The notes below the pieces were generated by a model. That model was not told the DNA's origin. It did not search any database and saw nothing but the letters and a program-made list of their open reading frames with translations. DNA of 64,000 nt. Source: Acestrorhynchus altus. Lineage: Eukaryota; Chordata; Actinopteri; Characiformes; Acestrorhynchidae. The position numbers and the translations under genes are program-made. Every line of letters begins with the position of its first letter. Position 1 is the stretch's first letter. Below are positions 55,101-61,089 of this stretch, piece by piece. The stretch lies in NCBI GenBank assembly GCA_034509495.1, contig CM067504.1, forward strand, positions 3,499,336 through 3,563,335, read 5' to 3'.

Positions 55101-56863
55101 TTTTTTCTCTCTAAAATCGTTGTCGTCTTCTTCCGCTTATCCGAGGCCAGGTCGTGGGGGCAGCAGTCTCAGCAGGGATTCCCAGACTTCCCTCTCCCCC
55201 GACACCTCAGCCAGCATCCCGGGAGGGACCCCGAGGCATTCCCACGCCAGCCGAGAGACATAGTCTCTAAAATTGTATAAATCCAAAATATTATTTTAAT
55301 TGCTTAAAACATTGAAGAGTGTTTCATCTTTAACTTTATCCTTTCATCTTCAACATAGTGGTAATTTTGTAATTTCAACAGCAGTGTTTTTGACGAGGAG
55401 TGCTTTTGCGTGCCGCTGCAAATGATTTGCTTGTATTTGCTTTTCCGTAATCAGTAGATCCAAACCCTCTGTTTAGCTTCACAACAAGGTACAAGTGCTA
55501 AATTTGGAAAAGGAGTCAGCTTAATTAACAGTAAATTACGCTCTCCAATGGTACTGTAAATTTCTCCCTAAAGCAAGTGCTGCTGCTGTGATCATTAAGA
55601 ATAATTATTTTGTACTGCATTCACTTTAACCCTGCTGTGTGACAGAGCCTACCTCTGGCATACGGCCACACATATGGTCTGGAGCTCTACTTTAGGCATG
55701 TTAAAACACGCTTACTGAATCCCACCCCCTCTCTCTTCAAATGTAGGCCACGCTCATACTGGCTGAACTACTTCCAGTCATTACTCTACTGCTCAGAAAG
55801 CAACCAGCTGGGTTTCTTCTCAGAGGAGTTACACACCTGCATATGTGCATATGACCAGAACTCATGCCAGGTGCCCACTCCGTGCTCCATAGGAGAAGGT
55901 TCAGCATGTGCTGCCTGTGCCAGTGACAACCACACACGCTGTGGCAGCTGCAACCCTGGCTACATGTTAAGTCAGGGAGCCTGTCGACCCATGGTGGCTG
56001 ATTCCACGGAGAACTACCTGGGTTTTGAGACTGACCTGCAGGACCTGGAGCTACGGTACCTCCTGCAGAGGGCTGATCGTCGTCTTGAAGTCCATGCCAT
56101 CTTCATTAGCAACGATATGCGCCTCAACAGCTGGTTTGACCCCTCGTGGAGGAAGAGAATGCTGCTCACCCTCAAGAGCAACAAGTACAAATCCAACCTG
56201 GTGCACATGCTCTTGGGAATCTCCCTTCAAATCTGCCTTACTAAGAATAGCACCCTGGAACCAGCCCTTACTCTGTTCATCAACCCCTTTGGCGGAAGCC
56301 ACTCTGAGAGCTGGTTGATCCCTGTGAGTGAGAACAGTTTCCCAGACTGGCAGTCCACCAAGCTGGACCTTCCGCTAGAATGTTTTAACTGGACTTTGAC
56401 TCTAGGCAACAAGTGGAAGACCTTCTTTGAGACCATTCACATTTATCTGAGGAGCCGCATCAAAACGTTAGGGACTGGCGTCAACGAGAGCGTTTACCTG
56501 GAACCTCTGGAAATGACAGACCCTTCACGGAACTTGGGCTACATGAAGATCAACAGCATCCAAGTGTTTGGCTATAGTATGCATTTTGACCCGGAGGCGA
56601 TCCGGGATTTGATCTTGCAGCTGGATTACCCGTATACGCAGGGTTCCCAGGACTCGGCTCTGCTGCAGCTGCTGGAGATCCGAGACCGCGTGAACAGGCT
56701 TTCTCCACCAGGGCAGCAGCCTCTTGACCTCTTCTCTTGCTTACTGCGCCACCGCCTCAAACTCACAGCCAATGAAGTGGTGCGCATCCACTCTTCTCTC
56801 CAGGCCTTCAGTGCCCGACTCCCAAACTCTCTTGACTATGAGACAACTAAACTTTGTAGCTAA
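22350..56863 (+). CDS. brinp3: brinp3: BMP/retinoic acid-inducible neural-specific protein 3 (7 coding exons, complete)
   Basis: Joining 22350-22546, 37716-37906, 40729-40919, 46647-46752, 50308-50544, 52949-53171 and 55747-56863 gives 2262 nt, 753 residues plus TAA, close to the roughly 766 residues of the human protein. All six introns are GT-AG, with phases 2, 1, 0, 1, 1, 2. In order: signal peptide (1 to about 23), MACPF domain with YGTHF at 118-122, a cysteine cluster at 252-278, an EGF-like cysteine-rich segment (about 413-461) and the BRINP C-terminal region ending in [13 protein letters not shown]3 rather than BRINP2 or BRINP1 is favoured by MALWE at the start, [14 protein letters not shown], and NTSTI plus FSLSKRC in exon 6. 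The family is secreted or ER-resident, mainly neural, and restrains cell-cycle progression; no pore-forming activity is established. Zebrafish has several brinp3 copies, so the exact paralogue (3a or 3b) is unresolved. Confidence 0.96.
22690..22815 (+). repeat. Duplicated non-coding segment, intronic copy (partner at 16935-17070)
   Basis: It lies in the first coding intron, about 145 bp after the exon 1 donor. It shares a chain of blocks with 16935-17070 ('aggctggtc', 'gatgctctgggccagctt', 'gaggtgaggctg', 'agtaatgactg', 'tgcctctc'). Neither copy has coding features. Confidence 0.7.
22905..23345 (+). repeat. Palindromic foldback repeat, copy 3, with an internal (TTATC)n microsatellite
   Basis: The left arm contains 'cataattatggactg' and 'gtgggtggtgggtcattctc'. 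The right end 'cggatggactacagtctgg' plus 'aattatagaactacaaagtg' is its inverse. A pentanucleotide (TTATC)n tract of about 68 bp (23182-23249) sits inside. Confidence 0.8.
23182..23249 (+). repeat. (TTATC)n pentanucleotide microsatellite
   Basis: About 13-14 near-perfect units within foldback copy 3. Confidence 0.95.
23346..23710 (+). repeat. Palindromic foldback repeat, copy 4 (adjacent to copy 3)
   Basis: It carries 'ggctggatatttctgtatgc', 'tcagtccagcagtaacactg' equivalents and the right end 'agaaacagatggatgacagt' followed by 'ctgtaattatagaac'. It directly abuts copy 3, giving a head-to-tail pair. Confidence 0.75.
23777..24360 (+). mobile_element. Tc1/mariner-like transposase relic (family A), + strand
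   Basis: A terminal motif 'ccacccagaagga' is followed by transposase sequence spread over two frames: FSDDSCF (first catalytic D), then [10 protein letters not shown] (second D), then [11 protein letters not shown] (third acidic residue), then a C-terminus matching the copies at 28.5 and 29.7 kb. The N-terminal DNA-binding half is missing, and at least one frameshift separates the blocks. Confidence 0.85.
24361..24682. other. Intronic sequence with a short (AAT)n run
   Basis: An (AAT)n tract is at about 24594-24617. No gene or other repeat recognised. Confidence 0.4.
24683..25345 (+). repeat. Left arm of a 2.6-kb inverted-repeat structure
   Basis: It matches the reverse complement of 26625-27310 along nearly its whole length: 'gtaataacatagtaattata', 'aggcctttggcttctcaaat', 'ataaaaactgttttag', 'ctggtgtgtgaa' and 'gccctcactgtgaggg' appear in the same order. 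A third copy is at 63066-63640. Confidence 0.8.
25346..26164. other. Interior of the inverted-repeat structure, left part
   Basis: Non-coding. Near 25900-25960 a short stretch ('aatcctggtcttggtggtc', 'taccaccctgcag') resembles one arm of the 7.4-kb MITE family. Confidence 0.4.
25640..25696 (+). repeat. (TG)n microsatellite
   Basis: About 28 uninterrupted TG units, between the arms of the inverted-repeat structure. Confidence 0.97.
26165..26620 (-). mobile_element. Tc1-like transposase relic (N-terminal half), minus strand
   Basis: On the minus strand a helix-turn-helix-like '[16 protein letters not shown]' is followed, after stops, by '[30 protein letters not shown]', a decayed form of the bipartite DNA-binding region of Tc1 transposases. 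It sits just inside the right arm of the inverted repeat and could be its interior gene. Confidence 0.75.
26625..27310 (-). repeat. Right arm of the 2.6-kb inverted-repeat structure
   Basis: Reverse complement of the left arm at 24683-25345, diverged by substitutions and small gaps; see that entry for shared blocks. Confidence 0.8.
27311..28074. other. Intronic sequence with a Tc1 terminal-repeat fragment
   Basis: At about 27385-27435, 'aatattagatcattttcctt' and 'aatgagcaagtgaaatatt' match the terminal repeat of the outer Tc1 element at 31.2/33.4 kb. Otherwise nothing is recognised. Confidence 0.5.
28075..28265 (+). repeat. Palindromic foldback repeat, copy 5 (left half)
   Basis: 'attatgtgggtggtgggtca', 'acatggtggtggtgtgttag' and 'gtgctgctggagtgtttaaa' match the left half of the family. 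The right half is missing. Confidence 0.75.
28396..28800 (-). mobile_element. Tc1/mariner-like relic (family A), C-terminal end, minus strand
   Basis: A degraded end motif 'agcccagaaggac' is at 28405. On the minus strand the transposase C-terminus runs [18 protein letters not shown], then [13 protein letters not shown], then [20 protein letters not shown] and stop at about 28508. The D-rich N-terminal part is lost, and the upstream side breaks off near 28740. Confidence 0.85.
28801..29604. other. Intronic sequence, nothing recognised
   Basis: Short open frames only, no splice-flanked coding block and no identified repeat. Confidence 0.4.
29605..30215 (-). mobile_element. Tc1/mariner-like relic (family A), second minus-strand copy
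   Basis: The end motif 'agttgcacccagaagga' is at about 29619. The transposase on the minus strand covers [18 protein letters not shown] (first D), a frameshifted middle, then [18 protein letters not shown] to a stop near 29718. It is about 90% alike the 28.5-kb copy by eye in the shared C-terminal part, so the two may derive from a local duplication or two insertions of one young family. Confidence 0.87.
30216..30959. other. Intronic sequence with (TA)n and (GATA)n microsatellites
   Basis: (TA)n is at about 30222-30246 and (GATA)n at about 30698-30756. At about 30260-30540 there are blocks ('aacagtaatcaccccctttg', 'tctccacatggagaaacttg', 'cagcgctgaattctcc') of the kind seen in Tc1-like elements, but no clear transposase. 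Confidence 0.45.
30698..30756 (+). repeat. (GATA)n microsatellite
   Basis: About 14-15 perfect tetranucleotide units. Confidence 0.95.
30960..31195 (+). repeat. Duplicated intronic segment, copy A (partner at 34503-34745)
   Basis: Shared blocks in order with copy B: 'gtgatttctcaatgcca', 'gccaataacaaa', 'cccaaaacagac.tgga.aga' and 'ctgccaaattttaataatc'. Copy A ends where a Tc1-like terminal repeat begins, so its original right edge may have been lost. Confidence 0.8.
31285..32712 (+). mobile_element. Nearly full-length, inactive Tc1-like transposon (family C) inside the outer element
   Basis: Terminal inverted repeats: left 'ccccttcaaaggtattggaa', right the inverse of 'ttccaatacttttggaggga'. 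The length is about 1.43 kb, normal for Tc1. The transposase is broken: a first frame holds the paired-like domain ([20 protein letters not shown], then VWNILKKK), a second frame the '[25 protein letters not shown]' region (split by a frameshift at about 31800), and beyond 31927 stops accumulate before '[17 protein letters not shown]' and '[19 protein letters not shown]'. The order matches intact Tc1 transposases, but there are several frameshifts and stops. Confidence 0.88.
33227..33280 (+). repeat. 18-bp triplication inside a Tc1 DDE remnant
   Basis: The unit 'cccagttaaagtcctgat' occurs three times without interruption. It corresponds to the conserved 'WPSQSPD' segment of Tc1 transposases, with a stop in place of Q. 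Confidence 0.9.
33421..34502. other. Intronic, unique-looking sequence
   Basis: No repeat recognised and no splice-flanked coding block. Base composition is more even than in surrounding AT-rich DNA, so conserved non-coding elements are possible but cannot be shown from one genome. Confidence 0.35.
34503..34745 (+). repeat. Duplicated intronic segment, copy B (partner at 30960-31195)
   Basis: Same blocks in the same order and strand as copy A, with different spacers; copy B has a GC-richer spacer around 34683-34715 ('cgacggcggcgttttagtcc', then 'aagcgccgcg'). Confidence 0.8.
34746..37715. other. Intronic sequence up to brinp3 exon 2
   Basis: AT-rich with homopolymer runs to about 36.1 kb, then balanced to GC-richer from 36.2 to 37.2 kb, with a G-quadruplex-like run at 36976-37001. 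No further exon or known transposon recognised. Confidence 0.4.
36976..37001 (+). other. G-quadruplex-like run
   Basis: The pattern is G6-A-G3-CC-G7-A-G6, giving four G-runs of at least three with loops of 1, 2 and 1 bases on the strand of the brinp3 transcript. Confidence 0.85.
37716..37906 (+). CDS. brinp3: brinp3 coding exon 2 (start of MACPF core)
   Basis: The acceptor is tcttgcag|GG. It encodes residues 66-130 (both end codons split): [15 protein letters not shown], then IRLLGRRPS, then the MACPF signature [15 protein letters not shown]. The donor GGAG|gtagcc leaves phase 1. The open frame reads on into the intron to 38124, but that tail has no family similarity. Confidence 0.95.
38828..38902 (+). 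repeat. (TTATA)n pentanucleotide microsatellite
   Basis: About 15 units of a pentanucleotide A/T repeat. Confidence 0.95.
40310..40383 (+). repeat. (ATGG)n microsatellite
   Basis: About 18 perfect tetranucleotide units, 350 bp before brinp3 exon 3. Confidence 0.95.
40729..40919 (+). CDS. brinp3: brinp3 coding exon 3 (MACPF domain)
   Basis: The acceptor is tcattcag|GA. It encodes residues 130-193, including [16 protein letters not shown], the sequon NST at about 155-157, [15 protein letters not shown] and [10 protein letters not shown]. The donor AAG|gtgggc leaves phase 0. Length equals exon 2 (191 nt), as expected if the phase-1 and phase-0 junctions are right. Confidence 0.95.
41043..41092 (+). 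repeat. Compound (AC)n(AT)n microsatellite
   Basis: An AC run followed directly by an AT run, 120 bp after the exon 3 donor. Confidence 0.93.
41783..42240 (+). repeat. 44-bp minisatellite, about 10 copies
   Basis: The unit 'actggtggaactgtaccag' plus 'tcaggaaccagtcacagc' plus 'agatccc' recurs with exact 44-bp spacing (for example 'gcagat' at 41821, 41865, 41909), with point variants (ccagtc/ccaacc; ctggtgg/ctgctgg). Because 44 is not a multiple of three, all three frames are open across it, giving spurious ORFs. Confidence 0.95.
42268..42440. repeat. Short palindromic MITE-like element, second copy
   Basis: The left end 'agtggttctcaatcctggtt' is inverted at the right end 'gtactccaggactgggatt'; the central 'aaccaactaatgaactaacc' matches the family at 7.4 kb. 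Confidence 0.75.
42441..44099. other. Intronic, unique-looking sequence
   Basis: No coding block with splice sites and no known repeat recognised. The part 42.6-43.2 kb is of balanced composition. Confidence 0.35.
44100..44345 (+). repeat. Palindromic foldback copy 6 fused to the right end of a family A Tc1-like element
   Basis: 'gtctgtagtccatctgtatc', 'accacagagcagctattatg' and 'gaggctggtgggtc' are the left part of the foldback family. From about 44240 the sequence changes to the end of family A, with 'gattccttctgggtgcaact' and 'gatgatgagtg'. Confidence 0.65.
44346..46646. other. brinp3 intron 3, distal part, with transposon end fragments
   Basis: At 45035-45080, 'ttgttgcacccagaaggaat' is a left end of family A. 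At 45095-45190, 'accaaatcaaacaaatgaga' and 'tgctcatttatttattg' match the left terminal repeat of family B. An (AG)n run is at about 46107-46155. No coding block until exon 4. Confidence 0.6.
46107..46155 (+). repeat. (AG)n microsatellite
   Basis: Dinucleotide AG run of about 49 bp. Confidence 0.95.
46647..46752 (+). CDS. brinp3: brinp3 coding exon 4 (106-nt microexon-like)
   Basis: No long open frame marks this exon. It was found by the expected conserved block [18 protein letters not shown] followed by [13 protein letters not shown], and is bounded by ttgcccag|GTAACT and CAAG|gtatgc. It encodes residues 194-228 and one base of codon 229. Removing it would break the frame between exons 3 and 5. 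Confidence 0.95.
47232..47423 (-). repeat. tRNA-derived SINE-like repeat, longer copy
   Basis: Shares its ends with 9476-9622 and keeps the middle. On the minus strand, 'gccagttcgaatccctgaac' resembles a Pol III B box and lies at the expected place for a SINE head. The sequence matches, from memory, a repeat very common in otophysan fish. Confidence 0.65.
47424..47934. other. Intronic sequence, nothing recognised
   Basis: Contains a poly-A run at about 47880-47900. No coding block. Confidence 0.4.
47935..48115. repeat. Short palindromic MITE-like element, third (variant) copy
   Basis: 'accctggtcctggaggcacc' on the left and 'aagggttggggtgcctccat' on the right are inverted; the middle has 'tgttgaatccgatgtgctgg', a variant of the family at 7.4 kb. 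Confidence 0.65.
48116..49103. other. Intronic AT-rich sequence, nothing recognised
   Basis: A short tandem 'tacttcag' repeat is at about 48980-49007. No gene or known repeat. Confidence 0.4.
49104..50065 (-). mobile_element. Tc1-like relic related to family A, minus strand
   Basis: Family A end motifs face each other: 'gttgcacccattaggaat' at 49281 and its inverse 'attccttctgggtgcaattt' at 50033. Minus-strand translation includes '[21 protein letters not shown]', a degraded form of the first catalytic block, and further open stretches to 50019. Part of the transposase lies to the left of the left end motif, so the copy is rearranged or composite. A piece of it recurs at 18.75 kb. Confidence 0.75.
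50308..50544 (+). CDS. brinp3: brinp3 coding exon 5 (end of MACPF, cysteine cluster)
   Basis: The acceptor is aactgaag|GT, with an upstream pyrimidine-rich 'ttctctgctttctg'. It encodes residues 229-308: [19 protein letters not shown], then seven cysteines at 252, 260, 265, 267, 269, 276 and 278, then [12 protein letters not shown]. The donor TCAG|gtgaga leaves phase 1. The cysteine spacing is that of the family. Confidence 0.95.
50545..51699. other. brinp3 intron 5, proximal part
   Basis: The open frame of exon 5 reads on to 50858 but loses family similarity at the gtgaga donor. A poly-A run lies at 50728-50742. No other feature recognised. Confidence 0.45.
51700..52110 (+). repeat. Dispersed repeat with a tandemly amplified 52-bp unit
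   Basis: The unit 'gatgatcaacctgcatacag' plus 'actctgactgatcagagaga' plus 'gggggcggggct' recurs at exact 52-bp spacing ('gatcagag' at 51941, 51993, 52045) with a fourth partial copy. The left flank with 'ctgaggaacctacacacgtg' is related to 57535-57600. Confidence 0.9.
52111..52948. other. Intronic AT-rich sequence up to brinp3 exon 6
   Basis: Short (AATA)n run near 52540-52562. Nothing else recognised. Confidence 0.4.
52949..53171 (+). CDS. brinp3: brinp3 coding exon 6
   Basis: The acceptor is ttccaccag|AT. It encodes residues 308-382: [17 protein letters not shown], the sequon NTS at 324, [18 protein letters not shown] and a basic segment ending FSLSKRC and LPRER. It looks largely helical. 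The donor AAAG|gtgagc leaves phase 2. Confidence 0.95.
53172..54232. other. brinp3 intron 6, proximal part
   Basis: No coding block or named repeat recognised. Confidence 0.4.
54233..55075 (-). mobile_element. Tc1-like element (family D), internally deleted, minus strand
   Basis: Read on the minus strand, '[16 protein letters not shown]' carries the first catalytic D of a Tc1 transposase. Downstream comes degraded '[19 protein letters not shown]', and upstream the N-terminal region is broken. Ends include 'cctccccctttggcaagtat' and 'ctttgaaatttgcatcaccg', recognised from memory as a Tc1-like element found in many fishes and lampreys. About half the usual internal sequence is missing. Confidence 0.8.
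55120..55265. repeat. Fragment of a common teleost interspersed repeat
   Basis: 'cttccgcttatccgaggcca', 'gggcagcagtctcagcaggg', 'attcccagacttccctctcc' and 'accccgaggcattcccacgc' match, from memory, a GC-rich sequence abundant in teleosts, probably retroelement-derived. The family name is uncertain. Confidence 0.6.
55266..55746. other. brinp3 intron 6, distal part
   Basis: No repeat recognised. The pyrimidine-rich 'cccctctctcttcaaatgtag' area supplies the exon 7 acceptor. Confidence 0.5.
55747..56863 (+). CDS. brinp3: brinp3 coding exon 7 (last exon, half of the protein)
   Basis: The acceptor is aaatgtag|GC. It encodes residues 382-753. An EGF-like cysteine-rich stretch (413-461, with CGSCNPGY) follows SLLYCSES. 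Next come [62 protein letters not shown] and [18 protein letters not shown], then [14 protein letters not shown] and the terminal YETTKLCS. Sequons are NHT, NST, NWT and NES. TAA is at 56861-56863. A broken partial copy of this exon lies 2.4 kb downstream. Confidence 0.97.
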
Positions 56864-57230
56864 CAGCTAGAAGTCCAGACAGCTGTAAAATACCTTCACA
56901 CACAGACAAGACTGTGCATGAGTCAAAGCAGCAACTAGAAAGGAACGTGGTGGATTCACTCTCAACTAATTGAATCATCCATACAGATATCTTACAAACT
57001 CCCCATCGACAAATAGACCATTGTTCTCAAGACAAAAGAGTCATTTTCTTGTATGGTGCCGCACTAAGATCATGAGGAGGGACAGGGACCTTTTACATAT
57101 ATGGTATGATTGTTTGTAATTTTTCTATGTTATATTGCTTCAGTGACTGTGCACTTTCCTTGGACAGAATACAGTGATGTCAGTACGTTTTGTAGATAAA
57201 TTGCTATTAAAACATCATGTAATATAACCA
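56864..57230 (+). other. brinp3 3' untranslated region (approximate)
   Basis: Sequence from the stop to just beyond the ATTAAA signal. It contains no open frame and no repeat. The 3' end is inferred from the signal; longer transcripts using later signals cannot be excluded. Confidence 0.6.
57206..57211 (+). terminator. Polyadenylation signal ATTAAA
   Basis: The common variant hexamer lies 343 bp after the brinp3 stop and is followed within 40 bp by a GT-rich stretch ('ttggtgcattatttgttag'). It is the first strong candidate downstream of the gene. Confidence 0.6.
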
Positions 57231-57666
57231 TTGGTGCATTATTTGTTAGCTGTTTTCTTATTGGTTCGCCTGTTTTTGATTCATCCTCTCTGCACGAAAT
57301 GGCGCCAGTTTTATTTCAGTCCTTTCTTTAAGAAGCTGGGCGTCTTGGTTTTCTGTGCCGGAAATGGCGTGAAGTCACACAGCAACAGTTTGAAGGACTA
57401 TTGGAGAGTAGGGTTGTGAGACAACAATGAGACACTTCAGCATCACAGTATGATTCTCAGAGTATTACACTTTAAACATGGTGCTCACACATTGTACACT
57501 ATAGTTTCTGGGCAGGTTCGTGCTGGTAAGCTTCACAACTCAGGATCAGAGTAACCTATAGACATGATACACATACCGTATCAAACAGAATCTACCCTGT
57601 CTAACCAGTATGGCGCCATCGTCCTGTCGTCAACATTCAGTGAATAACTAAGCTTGGAAAACTGCT

Positions 57667-57734
<68 letters not shown>

Positions 57735-58139
57735 AGCAATTCAATAATATTGCTAATATCTTAACTCTGTAGCTAGACCTTAAAGTCAAATTAGAGTAGC
57801 ATAGAATATTTATCTTAGAATCTTTTCTAAAGTAGTTTCAGGTGAATAAATGTACGTGAAAGGATCAAAACATCTTTTCAAAATGTACCAATTTAGTAAA
57901 AAAACATTGCAATATATTGATTTGCTAACAGTATTGCAATTTATTACAACATATCAAATCATGACCCCTGTATCATGATGCATTTAATATTGATTCACAG
58001 CCCTAGACATGAAAGCTGTGATTGACAAGGTTATTTCACCAAATAGTGATTCCTCAGTTCTCTCAAAGTTAAAACATTTGCATGGTGTTGTTTAGATATG
58101 ATTATGAACTGGAATTCTTTGCATTGTCTACAGCTCTGG
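57231..58139. other. Intergenic sequence downstream of brinp3
   Basis: At 57535-57600 a segment matches the left flank of the 51.7-kb dispersed repeat. (AC)n is at about 57671-57731. No gene recognised. Confidence 0.5.
57671..57731 (+). repeat. (AC)n microsatellite
   Basis: About 30 perfect AC units. Confidence 0.97.
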
Positions 58140-58480
58140 AAGAAGATAGACCAATCTGCGTGATCAGTTTCTCTGGTTTTACTGTTTACAACCATGTGTT
58201 TGAGTAATAAATAAATAAATAAATAAATAAATAAAAATCACTGTTTACAACATTTCTCCCAAATTCCAGACACAATTATTGATATTTAGAGCATTTCTTG
58301 GGACAAATGACATCTGCTGTGATTATAGCAGCACCTAGAACGATGCAAACAAATCCAGTTATTATTCATATTTCATAACTTTATGAGAATTCAAAAATCA
58401 ATATTTGGTGAAATAACCCTTATGATCGATAACAGTGCTGTTGGGTGACTTTTTGCCATTTTCTGCCACAGAAAATCCAA
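58140..58480 (-). mobile_element. Tc1-like element end fragment (family E)
   Basis: 'cagtttctctggttttactg', 'acatttctcccaaattccag' and 'tcaaaaatcaatatttggtg' match, from memory, the end of another Tc1-like family common in fish. An (AAAT)n run (58206-58237) is inserted. No transposase catalytic motif remains. Confidence 0.65.
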
Positions 58481-59261
58481 CACCTTAGCCTTATATGATG
58501 GAATGGCTGGAAAGAAACGGCTGCCAGTCGTGTAGAGAAGCTGATTTAAGAAAAAACGAAATGTGGGGTCTCTTAATTTCCCAGAGCTGTGTGTTGTACG
58601 CCACAGTGCAACGGCAAACACTTTCTCTATGTGAAAGAAAGGCCACTTAGTGAGATTGTAAATGCAATTAAACATGACGTAGGAGCTTGATAAAATAATA
58701 ATGAAACAGATTCATTAACACAATTACATTACCGCTTGCTAAGCTATGCTGTCTTTTTATGATGAAATTCATATTTAATTTGAGAGGATTAGTCAGAGGC
58801 CTCCCAGTCTGCTCATTTAACCCCTGAATGTGGGAATTCTGCAGCGAACTGGAAGTGCCGGATGTTCTTTTCTCCTCATGAAGTGCATTTGTGCATCGTT
58901 CTTTTTAAGCTTATTTTTTCATCGTCAAGGGAATAGCTGTGTTGCACTGCTTTGACCCTTACAGTCATTTCATGCTTTCATTTGTGGCCTTTCACAGATC
59001 CAAAGGAAAGTGAGATGGAGTTGGGCAGTTATTATATCCTTTTAAACTTAAGTTCAGAGTGGGGGCTGTGAGAATAAGGTGCTTTAGTGGAATAAGGTGC
59101 TGTAAGATGTGTTAATGGGATTTTCAGATTGAATTGGAGGAGGTGGCTACTTTAGTCACCTTATTTCACCACATCCACTTTCAAGAGTTTGTTTCGACTG
59201 CTTTTGTGCAAAGCTTCCCGTGTGCCGGCGGATCTGTTGATGAAGATCACAACCACCGTGA
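58481..59261. other. Intergenic sequence, nothing recognised
   Basis: No gene or named repeat. Confidence 0.4.
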
Positions 59262-59265
59262 TGTT

Positions 59266-59460
59266 AAACATGCAGAATCAGCAGTACCTCCTGCGGAGGG
59301 CTGACCGTCATCTTGAGGTTGACCCATCTACATTAGCAGGGATTTACCCCAGCTGGTTTGACCCCTCATGGAGGAAGAGAATGCCGCTGACACTGAAGAG
59401 CATCAGGTACAAACCCAACCTGGTGAATACATCTCCCCTCAAATCTGCCTGAGTATAGCC
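59266..59460 (+). pseudogene. Degenerate partial copy of brinp3 last exon
   Basis: It encodes QYLLRRADRHLEV, then, after a diverged stretch, [17 protein letters not shown] and YKPNLV, clearly the counterpart of [30 protein letters not shown] and YKSNLV in exon 7 (56053-56250). Aligning by eye shows deletions of 1 and 5 bp that together keep frame, then one of 10 bp that shifts it, so a stop follows (about 59450-59452). Similarity fades near 59266 and stops at about 59454, and no splice site or other family exon is seen near it. It is a relic and not a working gene. Confidence 0.9.
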
Positions 59461-59554
59461 CTGTTTGGAGGGGATTAGTGTGACATGGGGAGGTGGGGTC
59501 ATTTTTACAGAAGGTTCCTGGTGATTGTTGTCCTGCTCGAATGCATCATGCCAG

Positions 59555-59556
<2 letters not shown>

Positions 59557-59620
<64 letters not shown>
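59557..59620 (+). repeat. (AC)n microsatellite
   Basis: About 32 perfect AC units. Confidence 0.97.
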
Positions 59621-59623
<3 letters not shown>

Positions 59624-59639
59624 AGTCAACAGATGTCTT

Positions 59640-59910
59640 ATAACGGTCTTATAAATGGTGTCTTATAACGCTGATCTCTTCATCTGGTGTTTGTATAAAT
59701 GGTTCTTTTGTGCAATGCTATAAAAGAACCTCTTTGGTGCCATTCGAGAACCATGTTTGCAATGAAGATATGTGAGGGTAAAGAACCTTTACATCATGTG
59801 AAGTAAACACATCTCCATAGCTCCATTACAAAATGGTTCTTTATAGGACCAAAAGCGGTTCATCTATGGAATCACTCAGAGAACCATTTGCAGCACCTTC
59901 ATATGATACA
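59640..59910. repeat. Probable MITE-like repeat rich in 'ggttctttata'/'agaacc' motifs
   Basis: Inverted short motifs ('aatggttcttt' on one side, 'agaaccatttgc' and 'aagaacctttac' on the other) suggest a small palindromic element. Boundaries are uncertain. Confidence 0.4.
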
Positions 59911-61085
59911 CTGATATGTATATCAATTGATCTGTTGTGGTGCCTAAAGTTCTGCCCAAAATCAACAAAGATGACCCCTCCTTTGTTCTCCTGAAAATGG
60001 TGCATACTAGGTTTTGTATTCCCGTCTGTGCCAGCACTCTTTCTTTCTTATTCTGAGGTGTGTTCTGTTCTTTTTTCTTTCTTGTGTCCTTCGGGTTGTG
60101 TAATTGTGGTAGGACTTTCTGAGGTCCACGGCTATATTAGCAGCCCATTTATTCAGATCATGTTCAAAGAAGTCCACAATTACAATGCAGCCTCGGACTG
60201 AATGTTAAGTTCACACTCGAGTGGTAAAACATGCCCAAGTATGACAGACATGATGGGATCCATAGTGCCTTTGTGAACGTGTCCCAGAGTTCCATACTGT
60301 ACGCTTTTGCAAGCAGGGCTGTTGCCTTCAGTTGTTTTGATCCGTGTCAAATATCATTTTTACGTTCTTTGCTTCATCATGTCTTTCAATGCATTATAGC
60401 TTCTAAATGGTATCTAAATGCTTATTGGTCTGCATCAGCCAGATCTTCCCAATATTGACACAGTACATTAACACCCAAGCAAAGACATGCCAATTACCTA
60501 TTAATGTGTTTGCACATTGTCTTTCATAAATTAGCACAATAAAACAGCCTTGTGTGTTTCACTAAGTGCCATCCGGTACAGATGGAGGTGTTTCCTCCTG
60601 GATTTCAGTATTACAGCAAGGACGTTATACAGACTGTTAATTCCAGAAATGCATCTTCTGTCTCTCAGGTACCAAAAAAAAAACAAAAACAATAACCCCC
60701 GGTAGGCACACGTAATTACTATCTTTAACAATCTGTCGTGCAGTTACATATATTATGTTTTTCCTCATAACCTGCAGTCTTGCAGGCTGTAAACAAGCTC
60801 ACCAGACAGGAAAAATATAGGCACCTTGTGCACGTCGGTCTCCTGCAGATGGAATCGCGCAAGGATACCAATGTTGTAAATACATGCGGGGTGTGCAGTG
60901 GGAGTCGTAGATTGAGATGAGTTGAATGTCTCGTTCGATGTGTAGTAAATGGGTCATGATTGGCTGAAAGGAAACCCCTGCTACAGTATAATACAGCTAT
61001 AATTGATGGATGTGTAGGGTGTAGGGTAGCATGCACGAGGCCTTTTCTTCGTTTCATCATTCAGTTATGCTTCAATACACCTACA
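59911..61085. other. Intergenic sequence, nothing recognised
   Basis: Only short motif-free open frames on both strands. Confidence 0.4.
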
Positions 61086-61089
61086 ACTT

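Noticed and set aside
59189..59452. An open frame that could be read as a small BRINP-like gene
   Set aside because: Only about 60 codons are similar, with compensating deletions and then a frameshift and stop; the upstream part has no family similarity.
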